Below, in pieces: positions 1 through 7,297 of a stretch of 64,000 nt of DNA. Each line of letters opens with the position of its first letter. Within the stretch, counting starts at the first letter, position 1. Source of the stretch: DATLLJ01 sp965229885 (GTDB taxonomy: Bacteria > Acidobacteriota > Vicinamibacteria > Vicinamibacterales > CAVVIG01); NCBI GenBank assembly GCA_965229885.1, contig CBDDJX010000003.1, positions 434,001 through 498,000 on the forward strand, written 5' to 3'. The notes beneath the pieces are model-generated. The model was not told the origin of the DNA. It did not search any database and saw nothing but the letters and a program-made list of their open reading frames with translations. The translations under genes were made by a program, and so were the position numbers.

Positions 1-1
1 G

Positions 2-1015
2 TATTTCGGCGGCGGCACCCCGTCGTTTCTGTCCACCCGTCAGCTCGAAGAGCTGGTCACCCGTTTGAGTGCGGCCACGCCGTGGCGCGACGCCGAAGAA
101 ATCACGTTCGAGTGCGAGCCTGGCACGCTCACCGCACCCAAGCTGGCCGCCATCCGCCGAATGGGAGTGACGCGTCTCAGCCTCGGCGTCGAGAACTTCA
201 GCGACCGGATCCTCGAGCTGAACGGGCGGGCGCACAGGTCACCGGAGATCTTCACCGCGTACAATCAGGCGCGCGCGCTCGGCTTCCCGCAGATCAACAT
301 CGACCTGATTGCGGGCATGCTCGGCGAGACCGAGGAGAACTGGCTCGAGTCGGTCGAGAAGACCGTAGCGCTCCAGCCGGACAGCGTCACCATCTACCAG
401 ATGGAGCTGCCCTTCAACACGACGATCAGCGGCGACCTGCTGCACAAGACCGGGCAGTTCAAGGATCCGGTGGCGAGCTGGCCGACCAAACGGCGCTGGA
501 CCCAGCAGGCGTTCGAGGCGCTCGAAGCCGCCGGCTACCACATCGGCAGCGCGTATACCGCGACCAAGGATCCCTCGCGCTCACGCTTCGTGTACCGCGA
601 CCGACTGTGGCAGGGCGCCGACATGGCGGGTCTTGGCGTGGCGTCGTTCGGCCACATCAACGGCGTGCACATGCAGAACCTCGACACCTGGGAAACGTAC
701 AGCGCCGCCATTCGCGCCGGCGAGATCCCGCTCAGCCGCGCGTACAGGCCCACCGGCGAGGAGCGGATGATTCGCGAGCTCGTCCTGCAGCTCAAGCTCG
801 GGTCGGTCAAGCCCACGTACTTCCGCAACAAGTATGGCGTGAATATTCTCGAGCGCTTCCACGATCCGCTCGAGACTCTGGCTGCCGAGGGCTATCTCAA
901 CGCCGTCACCGATGATGACGATATTGTCGCCCTGTCGCGACAAGGTCTGTTGCGCGTCGACGTGCTGCTCCGGCGGTTCTTCCTGCCCGAGCACGCCGAC
1001 ATCCGCTACACCTGA
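2..1015 (+). CDS. HemW/HemN-like radical SAM protein, 5' end outside the window
   Basis: The reading frame is open from base 2 to the TGA at 1013-1015, so the N-terminus with the CxxxCxxC iron-sulfur motif lies upstream and is not visible. The first residues are YFGGGTPS, the glycine-rich SAM-binding motif that follows the cluster motif in coproporphyrinogen-dehydrogenase-like radical SAM proteins (HemN/HemW). Further HemW-type features are INIDLIAGMLGET and a C-terminal helical domain (EERMIRELVLQLKLG). The family includes haem chaperones as well as radical SAM methyltransferases and cyclopropanases of natural-product clusters. The next gene starts 11 bp downstream and the five genes from here to 4646 look like one operon, so a role in that pathway is as likely as haem metabolism. 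Fold is sure, substrate is not. Confidence 0.85.
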   Translation, partial: YFGGGTPSFLSTRQLEELVTRLSAATPWRDAEEITFECEPGTLTAPKLAAIRRMGVTRLSLGVENFSDRILELNGRAHRSPEIFTAYNQARALGFPQINIDLIAGMLGETEENWLESVEKTVALQPDSVTIYQMELPFNTTISGDLLHKTGQFKDPVASWPTKRRWTQQAFEALEAAGYHIGSAYTATKDPSRSRFVYRDRLWQGADMAGLGVASFGHINGVHMQNLDTWETYSAAIRAGEIPLSRAYRPTGEERMIRELVLQLKLGSVKPTYFRNKYGVNILERFHDPLETLAAEGYLNAVTDDDDIVALSRQGLLRVDVLLRRFFLPEHADIRYT

Positions 1016-1026
1016 TCGCCCCGCCG

Positions 1027-1614
1027 ATGCCGTCCACGCGCCCAGTTCTGCGCCTCCAGCCGCCGGCCGCCCGCGCGGCCGCCTTGAGCAACGGGTTCCT
1101 GTACCCGCTCGACGTCCTCTATACGCAGGCGGGCATCGCGCCGCCAGTTGCGAAGAAGATCTCCAGCGCCCGCGTCCCGCCGCCGTACGACGGGCTCCTC
1201 GTGCACGAGGAAGACATGACGCTGACTCTGGAGCGGCACTGCGGCGGGCGTATCGCGGTCCGCGTGCTGTCGAGCGCGCTCAAAGGACAGTCGTATTTCC
1301 GCCGCGTGCTACTGGTCCAGGAGTCCTCCGGACGCCCGCTGGCGATGGGGGCCGTCAGGATCAGACTCGACGTTCTCGGCGCCAGAAACCGCGCGAAAAT
1401 TCTGCGGCAGCGCGAGCCGGTCGGCCGGATCCTGCGCGACGGCGGCGTCGACTTCCTCAGCCGGCCGACGGCCTTCTTCGAGGTGAGGCCGAACGCCGAG
1501 ATGATGGGTGTTTTCTGGATGCCGGGGTCGCGTGCCCTGTACGGCCGTCGAACCCACGTGACCCTCGCTGGTGTCAGGATTGGAGATATTGTCGAAATCC
1601 TCCCGCTGGTCTGA
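1027..1614 (+). CDS. Chorismate pyruvate-lyase-like protein (UbiC/DUF98 type)
   Basis: A 195-residue protein resembling the chorismate-lyase fold: a central DGLLVHEEDMTLTLERHCGG stretch, then FRRVLLVQE, AVRIRLDVL, PVGRILRDGGV and a terminal RPTAFFEV segment. This order matches stand-alone DUF98/UbiC-like proteins that convert chorismate to 4-hydroxybenzoate and pyruvate. It starts at ATG 1027, 11 bp after the radical SAM gene, and its 3' end overlaps the thioesterase by 44 bp, so it is part of the same operon. If active it would supply the aromatic acid used by the CoA ligase at 2026 and the halogenase-like enzyme at 3318. The family call rests on remembered motif order; activity is inference. 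Confidence 0.65.
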   Translation: MPSTRPVLRLQPPAARAAALSNGFLYPLDVLYTQAGIAPPVAKKISSARVPPPYDGLLVHEEDMTLTLERHCGGRIAVRVLSSALKGQSYFRRVLLVQESSGRPLAMGAVRIRLDVLGARNRAKILRQREPVGRILRDGGVDFLSRPTAFFEVRPNAEMMGVFWMPGSRALYGRRTHVTLAGVRIGDIVEILPLV

Positions 1615-2026
1615 ACACCGGCACCAGCGCCGAGTCCAGTTCCACGAAGTTGATGGGGCAGGCATCGTGCACTTCAGCTGGTTCTTCCGCTATATGGAAG
1701 AGGCGGAGCACGCCCTGTGGCGCGCGGCCGGGCTCAGCATCGCGCCGCCCGGATTGGACATCGGCTTTCCACGCGTCTCGGTCTCGTGCGACTTCCACCG
1801 GCCGTTGCGCTTCGAGGAGGAGTTCGACGTGCACATCCGCGTGGCGGCAATCACGGAGAAGACGATGCGCTACACGTGTCTCCTGACGCGTGCCGGAGAG
1901 CGGATCGCCACGGGTACGATGACGACGGCGTGCGTGAGCAAGCGGCCGGACCAGCCGATGAAGGCCGTCCACATTCCTCCCGAGATCGCCTCGCGATTCG
2001 AGGTAGCGGTCGGCGCCGACCACTAA
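1571..2026 (+). CDS. Acyl-CoA thioesterase, 4-hydroxybenzoyl-CoA thioesterase (YbgC/FadM) family
   Basis: A single hotdog domain of 151 residues. The family signature is clear: VQFHEVDGAGIVHFSWFFRY, with the aspartate and the GIVHF-YxxY segment typical of YbgC/4-HBT enzymes, followed by the long hotdog helix (EEAEHALWRAAGL) and strands DFHRPLRFEEEFDVHI. The GTG at 1571 lies inside the preceding gene; a shorter start is possible. The stop codon shares a base with the ATG of the next gene (TAATG), indicating translational coupling. In this operon it may release or recycle an aromatic CoA thioester, or act as a hotdog dehydratase-like enzyme. It acts in the cytoplasm. Confidence 0.85.
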   Translation: MSGLEILSKSSRWSEHRHQRRVQFHEVDGAGIVHFSWFFRYMEEAEHALWRAAGLSIAPPGLDIGFPRVSVSCDFHRPLRFEEEFDVHIRVAAITEKTMRYTCLLTRAGERIATGTMTTACVSKRPDQPMKAVHIPPEIASRFEVAVGADH

Positions 2027-3318
2027 TGCGATCGGCCGAACAGCTCGATCGGGACACGCTGTCGGCACTGCAGGGCCGGCGTCTGTCACAGCTTCTCCAG
2101 GATATCCACGGCCGGAACGTCTTCTACACGCGCAAACTTGACGCTGCCGGCATCCGGATCGACGCGCTGCGCTTTCCTGGCGACCTGTCGACGCTTCCGC
2201 TGACGACGAAAGCCGAACTGATTGCCGACCAGACCGCGAACCCGCCGTGGGGCAGCGTGCTCACCGAGCCGATCGACCGCTACACGCGGTATTGTCAGAC
2301 CTCGTCGACGACCGGTCGGCCGCTGCGCTGGATCGACACCAACGAGAGCTGGCAGTGGATGCTGGAATGCTGGAAGGCGGTCTATCGTGGTGCTCGCGTC
2401 GGGCCGGGCGACCGCGCGTTTTTTCCGTTTTCGTTCGGGCCCTTTCTCGGCTTCTGGACCGGGTTCGAGGCGGGCTGCCAGGTGGGCCTGCACTGCGTGC
2501 CGGGCGGCGGCATGTCCAGTCAGCTGCGGCTCAGCATGATCCACGCGGTGGGCGCGACCGTCGTCTGCTGTACACCGACCTATGCGCTCAGGCTGGCGGA
2601 GGTGGCCGCCGAGGAGCGCGCGGACCGTCCACTTTCGGACAGCAGCGTCCGCGTATTGATCGTCGCTGGAGAGCCGGGGGGCAGCATCCCCGCGACGCGG
2701 GAGCGCATCGAGCAGAGCTGGGGTGCGCGCGTCATCGATCACTACGGGTTGACCGAGGTCGGGCCGACGAGCTTCGAGTGCTGGGAATCGCCGGGATCCC
2801 TTCACGTCAACGAGGGGGAGTACATCTGTGAAGTCCTGGACCCGGTCCACAGCGGTGCGGTGCCGGACGGGCAACCCGGCGAACTGGTCGTGACGAACCT
2901 GGGGCGTACGGCAAGCCCGGTCATCCGCTACCGCACGGGCGACATCGTCGTCCGGCGCTCCGAGGTGTGCAGGTGCGGCCGGACGTGGGCCCGCCTGGAC
3001 GGTGGCGTGCTCTCGCGTGCGGATGACATGATCAACATCCGCGGCGTCAACGTCTACCCGGCGACCATTGAGTCGGTGGTCCGGCGCTTTCCGGAAGTGG
3101 TCGAGTTCCGGACAACCGTCTCACAGACCGGGACGATGCGGTCGCTGGCCGTGGAGATCGAGGTAGGCCCCCTGGCCGGCGACGGTCCGGTGCTGGCAGC
3201 GAAAGTGTCGCAGCGGCTGCGTGAGGCGCTGGGGCTCTCGGTCAGCGTGACGGTGGCCGATGCCGGCACGCTGCCGCGGTTCGAGATGAAGGCCCGCCGG
3301 TTCGTCGTGGAGGCGTAA
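2026..3318 (+). CDS. Phenylacetate-CoA ligase-like (PaaK-type) AMP-forming enzyme
   Basis: A 430-residue adenylate-forming enzyme. Visible motifs: YCQTSSTTGRPLRW (the Ser/Thr/Gly-rich AMP-binding loop, PaaK form), HYGLTEVGPTSFEC (the YGxTE motif), YRTGDIVVRR and a C-terminal subdomain beginning INIRGVNVYPATIESVV. The CGRTW segment fits the short PaaK family (about 430 residues). The chosen ATG at 2026 overlaps the thioesterase stop as TAATG; the frame is open further upstream but that part lies over the thioesterase gene. The stop is likewise coupled to the next gene. Expected reaction: ATP-dependent activation of an aromatic acid to AMP-ester and CoA thioester. With the chorismate-lyase-like gene, 4-hydroxybenzoate is the natural guess for substrate. 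Confidence 0.85.
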   Translation: MRSAEQLDRDTLSALQGRRLSQLLQDIHGRNVFYTRKLDAAGIRIDALRFPGDLSTLPLTTKAELIADQTANPPWGSVLTEPIDRYTRYCQTSSTTGRPLRWIDTNESWQWMLECWKAVYRGARVGPGDRAFFPFSFGPFLGFWTGFEAGCQVGLHCVPGGGMSSQLRLSMIHAVGATVVCCTPTYALRLAEVAAEERADRPLSDSSVRVLIVAGEPGGSIPATRERIEQSWGARVIDHYGLTEVGPTSFECWESPGSLHVNEGEYICEVLDPVHSGAVPDGQPGELVVTNLGRTASPVIRYRTGDIVVRRSEVCRCGRTWARLDGGVLSRADDMINIRGVNVYPATIESVVRRFPEVVEFRTTVSQTGTMRSLAVEIEVGPLAGDGPVLAAKVSQRLREALGLSVSVTVADAGTLPRFEMKARRFVVEA

Positions 3319-4646
3319 TGACCATGTCTATCGAACAGCAGTCGACTCCGGACGTCGTGGTGATTGGAGGCGGTCCCGCCGGCTCCACGGTGTCCACGCT
3401 CGTCGCGCGGCAGGGCTACCAAGTCCAGTTGTTCGAGCGCGAGCGGTTTCCGCGCTTCCACATCGGCGAATCGCTCATCCCGGAGACGTACTGGGTGCTG
3501 AAGCGGCTCGACATGCTGCCGAAGATGCAGCAGAGCCACTTCGTCAAAAAACATAGTGTCCAGTTCGTCAACTCGAACGGCAGGAACTCGGCGCCGTTCT
3601 ATTTCTGGGACAACAAGCCGCACGAGTGCTCGCAGACGTGGCAGGTGGTGCGCAGCGAATTCGACCAGATGATGTTGAACAACGCCCGCGAGCACGGCGT
3701 CGACGTGCACGAAGGTGTGCGTGTGCACGACGTGCTGTTCGAAGGCGATCGAGCCGTGGGCGTCAGGATCAAGGCCGGCGACGGCGGGTTCCGCGACGTA
3801 CGCGCGCGCGTCGTCGTCGACGCCAGCGGCCAGAACGGCTTGATCATGAACCGGCTCCAGCTGCGCGTGTGGGATCCCAGCCTGAACAAGGGGGCGATCT
3901 GGGCCTACTGGGAAGGAGCGTATCGAGACAGTGGACGCGACGAGGGCGCGACGCTCGTCATCCAGACCGGAAACAAGAACGGCTGGTTCTGGTACATCCC
4001 GCTTCACAACAACATCGTGAGCGTCGGCGTCGTCGGACCCTTCGACTACCTGTTCAAGGGACGCGCCAGCTATGCGCAGACGTACGAAGAGGAAGTCGAC
4101 GGTTGCCCGGGCGTCAGGGAGCGCATCGCCAACGCCAGCAGGGTCACCGGGTATTTCGCCACAAAGGACTATTCGTACCGGTCGAAGCAGGTGTCCGGCG
4201 ACGGCTGGGTTCTCGTCGGCGACGCGTTCGGTTTTCTGGACCCGTTGTATTCTTCCGGCGTGCTGCTGGCGCTTCGATCCGGAGAGCAGGCTGCTGACGC
4301 GATTGTCGAGGGCCTGGCCGCGGGTGACACGTCCGGGGCGCAGCTCGGCAAGTGGGGGCCGCTCTTCAACGAAGGCGTCGATCGCATGCGGCGCCTTGTG
4401 TGCGAGTACTACGACGGATTCAGTTTCGGCAACATGGTGCGCCAGTATCCGCACCTGCAGGGCACGCTCACCGATCTGTTGATCGGAGACTTGTTCACCG
4501 GCCGCGTGGACCAGGTGTGGGAGCCGCTAGAGTCGCTGTACCCGCCGGGTAAGCGACCCATTCCGAGATGGGATACCGGCACGGCAGCCCAGCTCGCGCC
4601 AGGCAAGACAAACGAACTGGTGCTTCCCGAGGGGCGCCGGCCATAG
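3318..4646 (+). CDS. Flavin-dependent halogenase-like oxidoreductase (tryptophan-halogenase family)
   Basis: A 442-residue FAD protein. The dinucleotide motif GGGPAG is at residues 17-22 and the second flavin motif GDAFGFLDPLYSSGV is near residue 300. The halogenase hallmark WxWxIP is present as WFWYIP at residues 223-228, and a lysine pair at 77-78 (HFVKKHSVQFVN) sits where the catalytic lysine of flavin halogenases is found. GESLIPETYWVL also matches this family. The start ATG overlaps the ligase stop (TAATG). Likely role: chlorination or bromination of an aromatic ring, perhaps as CoA thioester, with FADH2 from a separate reductase. Halogenase-fold proteins that act only as hydroxylases or epoxidases are a real alternative, so chemistry is inferred. 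Confidence 0.75.
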   Translation: MTMSIEQQSTPDVVVIGGGPAGSTVSTLVARQGYQVQLFERERFPRFHIGESLIPETYWVLKRLDMLPKMQQSHFVKKHSVQFVNSNGRNSAPFYFWDNKPHECSQTWQVVRSEFDQMMLNNAREHGVDVHEGVRVHDVLFEGDRAVGVRIKAGDGGFRDVRARVVVDASGQNGLIMNRLQLRVWDPSLNKGAIWAYWEGAYRDSGRDEGATLVIQTGNKNGWFWYIPLHNNIVSVGVVGPFDYLFKGRASYAQTYEEEVDGCPGVRERIANASRVTGYFATKDYSYRSKQVSGDGWVLVGDAFGFLDPLYSSGVLLALRSGEQAADAIVEGLAAGDTSGAQLGKWGPLFNEGVDRMRRLVCEYYDGFSFGNMVRQYPHLQGTLTDLLIGDLFTGRVDQVWEPLESLYPPGKRPIPRWDTGTAAQLAPGKTNELVLPEGRRP

Positions 4647-4672
4647 AAAAGCCGGCCCTTCCTCATTCTTTC
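4636..4672 (+). terminator. Possible hairpin at the end of the halogenase operon
   Basis: GCCGGC at 4636-4641 and again at 4651-4656 can pair across a loop of nine bases, followed by a pyrimidine-rich CTTCCTCATTCTTTCCT tract. It overlaps the stop codon of the halogenase-like gene. There is no clean run of T, so termination is only possible. Confidence 0.35.
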
Positions 4673-4710
4673 CTGTGGGATGTATTCTAGCATCGCAGGG
4701 AAACGTAATT

Positions 4711-5979
4711 ATGACGCGCGGTGTGCTCCTGACGCTGGTGTGTGTCGCCGCGCTCGCGGCTCGGGCGGGGGGACAATCCGCGTCATTGTCTAAGGGCGGC
4801 TACTCGCCGCCAGACGGTGACTGGCCGCAATGGCGCGGACCGGATCGCACGGGCCTGTCGAAGGAATCCGCGCTGCTCCGGGAGTGGCCTTCGTCGGGAC
4901 CAGCGCTGCTGTGGTCGGCGTCAAACCTGGGCGCTGGATATGGCTCGCTGGCGGTGAGCGGCGATCGTATTTTTGTCCAGGGGACACGAGCCGGACGGAG
5001 CATCGTGGTGACGCTGAACCGGGCGGATGGCAAAGAGCTCTGGTCGAAGGCGCTCGGGCCCGAGGGCGACAACGATCGAGGATCCGGGCCGAGAGGCACG
5101 CCGACGGTGGACGGCAATCGAGTCTACGTGCTGACGGAGCACGGCGAGCTGGCCTGTCTGCTGGCCAGGGACGGCACCTGGGTGTGGCAGCGAAACATCC
5201 TCAGGGACTTTGGCGCCCGGAACATTCCATGGCTCATCAGCGAATCGCCGCTGGTCGATGGCAACCAGTTGATTGTCACGCCGGGCGGACGGAACGCCGG
5301 CATGGTCGCGCTCGACAAGATGACCGGCAAGACGATCTGGACCAGCAAGGAGCTGAGCGATCAGGCCGGATACGCCTCGCCTGTCGTGGCCGACGTGCAG
5401 GGCGTCCGTACCATCATGACGCTGACCGCCGAGGCCGGCGTCGGTGTGCGCGCGTCGGACGGAAAGCTGATGTGGCGGTACCGGCCGGTGGCCAACAGCA
5501 CCGCCAACATCACGACGCCGGTCTTCTCCGACAACAAGGTCTTTTATACGTCCGCATACGGCACGGGCGGCGCGCTGCTTGGCTTGCGCGCGGAAGGCGG
5601 AGAGGTCAAGGAGCAGGAGATTTATTTCACCAGAGAGATGGAGAACCACCACGGCGGCGTCGTCCTGGTGGACGGTTATCTTTATGGTTACGACAATTCG
5701 ATTCTGACCTGCCTGGAGTTTGCGACCGGCAAAAGGATGTGGCGGGACCGCAGCGTTGGGAAAGGATCGGTCGCGTACGCCGACGGTCACCTGTACATCC
5801 TCAGTGAAGACAATGTCGTTGGGCTCGTCGAGGCGACACCCACCGGATACCGAGAAAAGGGCCGGTTCGAGATCCGCGACCAGCGCTGGCCCAGTTGGGC
5901 CAACCCGGTCGTCAGCGGAGGTTGCTTGTATATCCGCAATCAGGGTACCCTGGCCAGCTATGACGTCCGGGCGCGCTGA
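4711..5979 (+). CDS. Secreted PQQ-like beta-propeller repeat protein (first of two paralogues)
   Basis: A 422-residue protein beginning with a signal peptide (MTRGVLLTLVCVAALAARA, cleavage near AGGQ). The mature part starts with DWPQWRGPDRTG and contains repeated VDGNRVYVLTEHGELACL-type blades typical of pyrrolo-quinoline-quinone-like/BamB-like propellers. The ATG at 4711 was chosen because it gives the signal peptide and has AGGGAA upstream; a GTG at 4675 would add 12 residues. No catalytic PQQ-dehydrogenase motif was recognised, so it may be a periplasmic or outer-membrane scaffold rather than an enzyme. A paralogue follows at 6056 and a TonB receptor after that. Confidence 0.85.
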   Translation: MTRGVLLTLVCVAALAARAGGQSASLSKGGYSPPDGDWPQWRGPDRTGLSKESALLREWPSSGPALLWSASNLGAGYGSLAVSGDRIFVQGTRAGRSIVVTLNRADGKELWSKALGPEGDNDRGSGPRGTPTVDGNRVYVLTEHGELACLLARDGTWVWQRNILRDFGARNIPWLISESPLVDGNQLIVTPGGRNAGMVALDKMTGKTIWTSKELSDQAGYASPVVADVQGVRTIMTLTAEAGVGVRASDGKLMWRYRPVANSTANITTPVFSDNKVFYTSAYGTGGALLGLRAEGGEVKEQEIYFTREMENHHGGVVLVDGYLYGYDNSILTCLEFATGKRMWRDRSVGKGSVAYADGHLYILSEDNVVGLVEATPTGYREKGRFEIRDQRWPSWANPVVSGGCLYIRNQGTLASYDVRAR

Positions 5980-5990
5980 ACATGCTGTAG

Positions 5991-6012
5991 GCCGGGTCCT
6001 TTCGGACCCGGC
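5991..6012. repeat. Perfect 9-bp hairpin between the two propeller genes
   Basis: GCCGGGTCC (5991-5999), a four-base loop and GGACCCGGC (6004-6012) form a perfect GC-rich stem, preceded by GTAG. It lacks a T tract, so it is more likely a REP-like dispersed hairpin or an mRNA-stabilising element than an intrinsic terminator. Confidence 0.6.
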
Positions 6013-6055
6013 GTGCCGAGACATCGTTGTCGTAAGTGCTGCTACGAGGTGAGAC

Positions 6056-7297
6056 ATGACCGTTACGCGTTGCGCGTTCGTCGCCGCCATCGTTATCGCT
6101 GGCTTGGTGCCTCGGAGCGAGGCTCAGGGTCCTTCGGGTGACTCGCTGCAGTGGCGCGGGCCGAATCGCGATGGCGCGATCGCCTCGTTCACGGCGCCAC
6201 AACAATGGCCGGAAAGGCTGGTTCAGCGGTGGAGAGTCGAAGTGGGGCTCGGCTATGCCACGCCGCTTGTCGCCGGCAACAGGGTCTACATGTTCTCGCG
6301 TCAGGGTGACAACGAGACGATGAGTGCGCTCGATGCCGGCTCCGGGAAGGTGCTCTGGCAGACTGGCTATGCGGCCTCGTTCACCATGAACAGCGCTGCC
6401 GTGGTCCACGGCGCTGGACCAAAATCGACGCCGACGCTTGCCAACGGCAAGCTGTATGCGATCGGAATGACCGGTGTCGTCACCGCCTTCGACGCCGCCA
6501 CCGGCAAGCAGCTCTGGCAGAAGCCCGGGTCCCGCGTGGTGCCGACGTATACGAGCCACGCCTTCTCGCCCCTGGCTGACCGCGGGCTGGTCATTTTCCA
6601 CGTCGGCGGCCACAACGAGGGAGCGCTGACGGCGTTCGACATAAACACGGGCGACGTGAAATGGAGCTGGAACGGAGACGGCCCGGGGTACGGGTCGCCC
6701 ATCGTCGCCGATCTGGGCGGCACCCGTCAGATCGTCACGATCACGCAGGGAAAGCTCGTCGGTGTCGACGCCGCGACCGGCGCGCTGCTCTGGGAGCGTC
6801 CGTTCGTCAGTGGCAACAGCACGAACGCGATCACTCCGATCTTGTACGGGCCGACGCTCATCGTGTCTGGTAACGGTGGACCGACCCACGCCGTCAAGGT
6901 GAGTCGTCAGGACAACCAGTGGGTGACGGAAACGGTGTGGGAGAACGCCGACGTGCCGCTGCGCTTCAGCAACGGAGTGATCGCCGGCAACCGCCTCTTC
7001 AGCCTTTCCAACCGCAACAGCGGGCAGTACTTCAGCGTCGATGCTGCGACGGGAAAGACGCTGTGGCTGTCCGAGCCGCGCCAGGCCGGCAATGCGGCCA
7101 TCGCCACAGCCGGCGACCTGATCTTCAGTCTCGAGGACGACGGCGAGTTGGTCGTCATCCGAAACAGCGCCACCGCGTTCGAGCCGCTTCGTCGCTACAA
7201 GGTGGCCGAAACACAAACGTGGACGCAGCCGGCAATCTCAGGCAACCGAATCTTCGTCAAGGATGTGTCGTCGCTCACTCTCTGGACACTGAATTGA
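6056..7297 (+). CDS. Secreted PQQ-like beta-propeller repeat protein (second paralogue)
   Basis: A 413-residue paralogue of the protein encoded at 4711. It has a signal peptide (MTVTRCAFVAAIVIAGLVPR, cleavage around SEAQ), then LQWRGPNRDGAIASF and propeller blades such as LDAGSGKVLWQTG, FDAATGKQLWQK, VDAATGALLWER and VDAATGKTLWLS, which are textbook PQQ-propeller repeats. The stop overlaps the ATG of the TonB receptor (TGATG), so the two are translationally coupled, which suggests they work together at the cell envelope. The protein is about as long as BamB but lacks a lipobox. Function of the pair is not known to me. Confidence 0.85.
   Translation: MTVTRCAFVAAIVIAGLVPRSEAQGPSGDSLQWRGPNRDGAIASFTAPQQWPERLVQRWRVEVGLGYATPLVAGNRVYMFSRQGDNETMSALDAGSGKVLWQTGYAASFTMNSAAVVHGAGPKSTPTLANGKLYAIGMTGVVTAFDAATGKQLWQKPGSRVVPTYTSHAFSPLADRGLVIFHVGGHNEGALTAFDINTGDVKWSWNGDGPGYGSPIVADLGGTRQIVTITQGKLVGVDAATGALLWERPFVSGNSTNAITPILYGPTLIVSGNGGPTHAVKVSRQDNQWVTETVWENADVPLRFSNGVIAGNRLFSLSNRNSGQYFSVDAATGKTLWLSEPRQAGNAAIATAGDLIFSLEDDGELVVIRNSATAFEPLRRYKVAETQTWTQPAISGNRIFVKDVSSLTLWTLN

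Noticed and set aside
1717..2025. N-terminal extension of the PaaK-type ligase
   Set aside because: The extra 103 residues run through the thioesterase gene in another frame and are Arg-rich without family match; ATG 2026 fits the family length.
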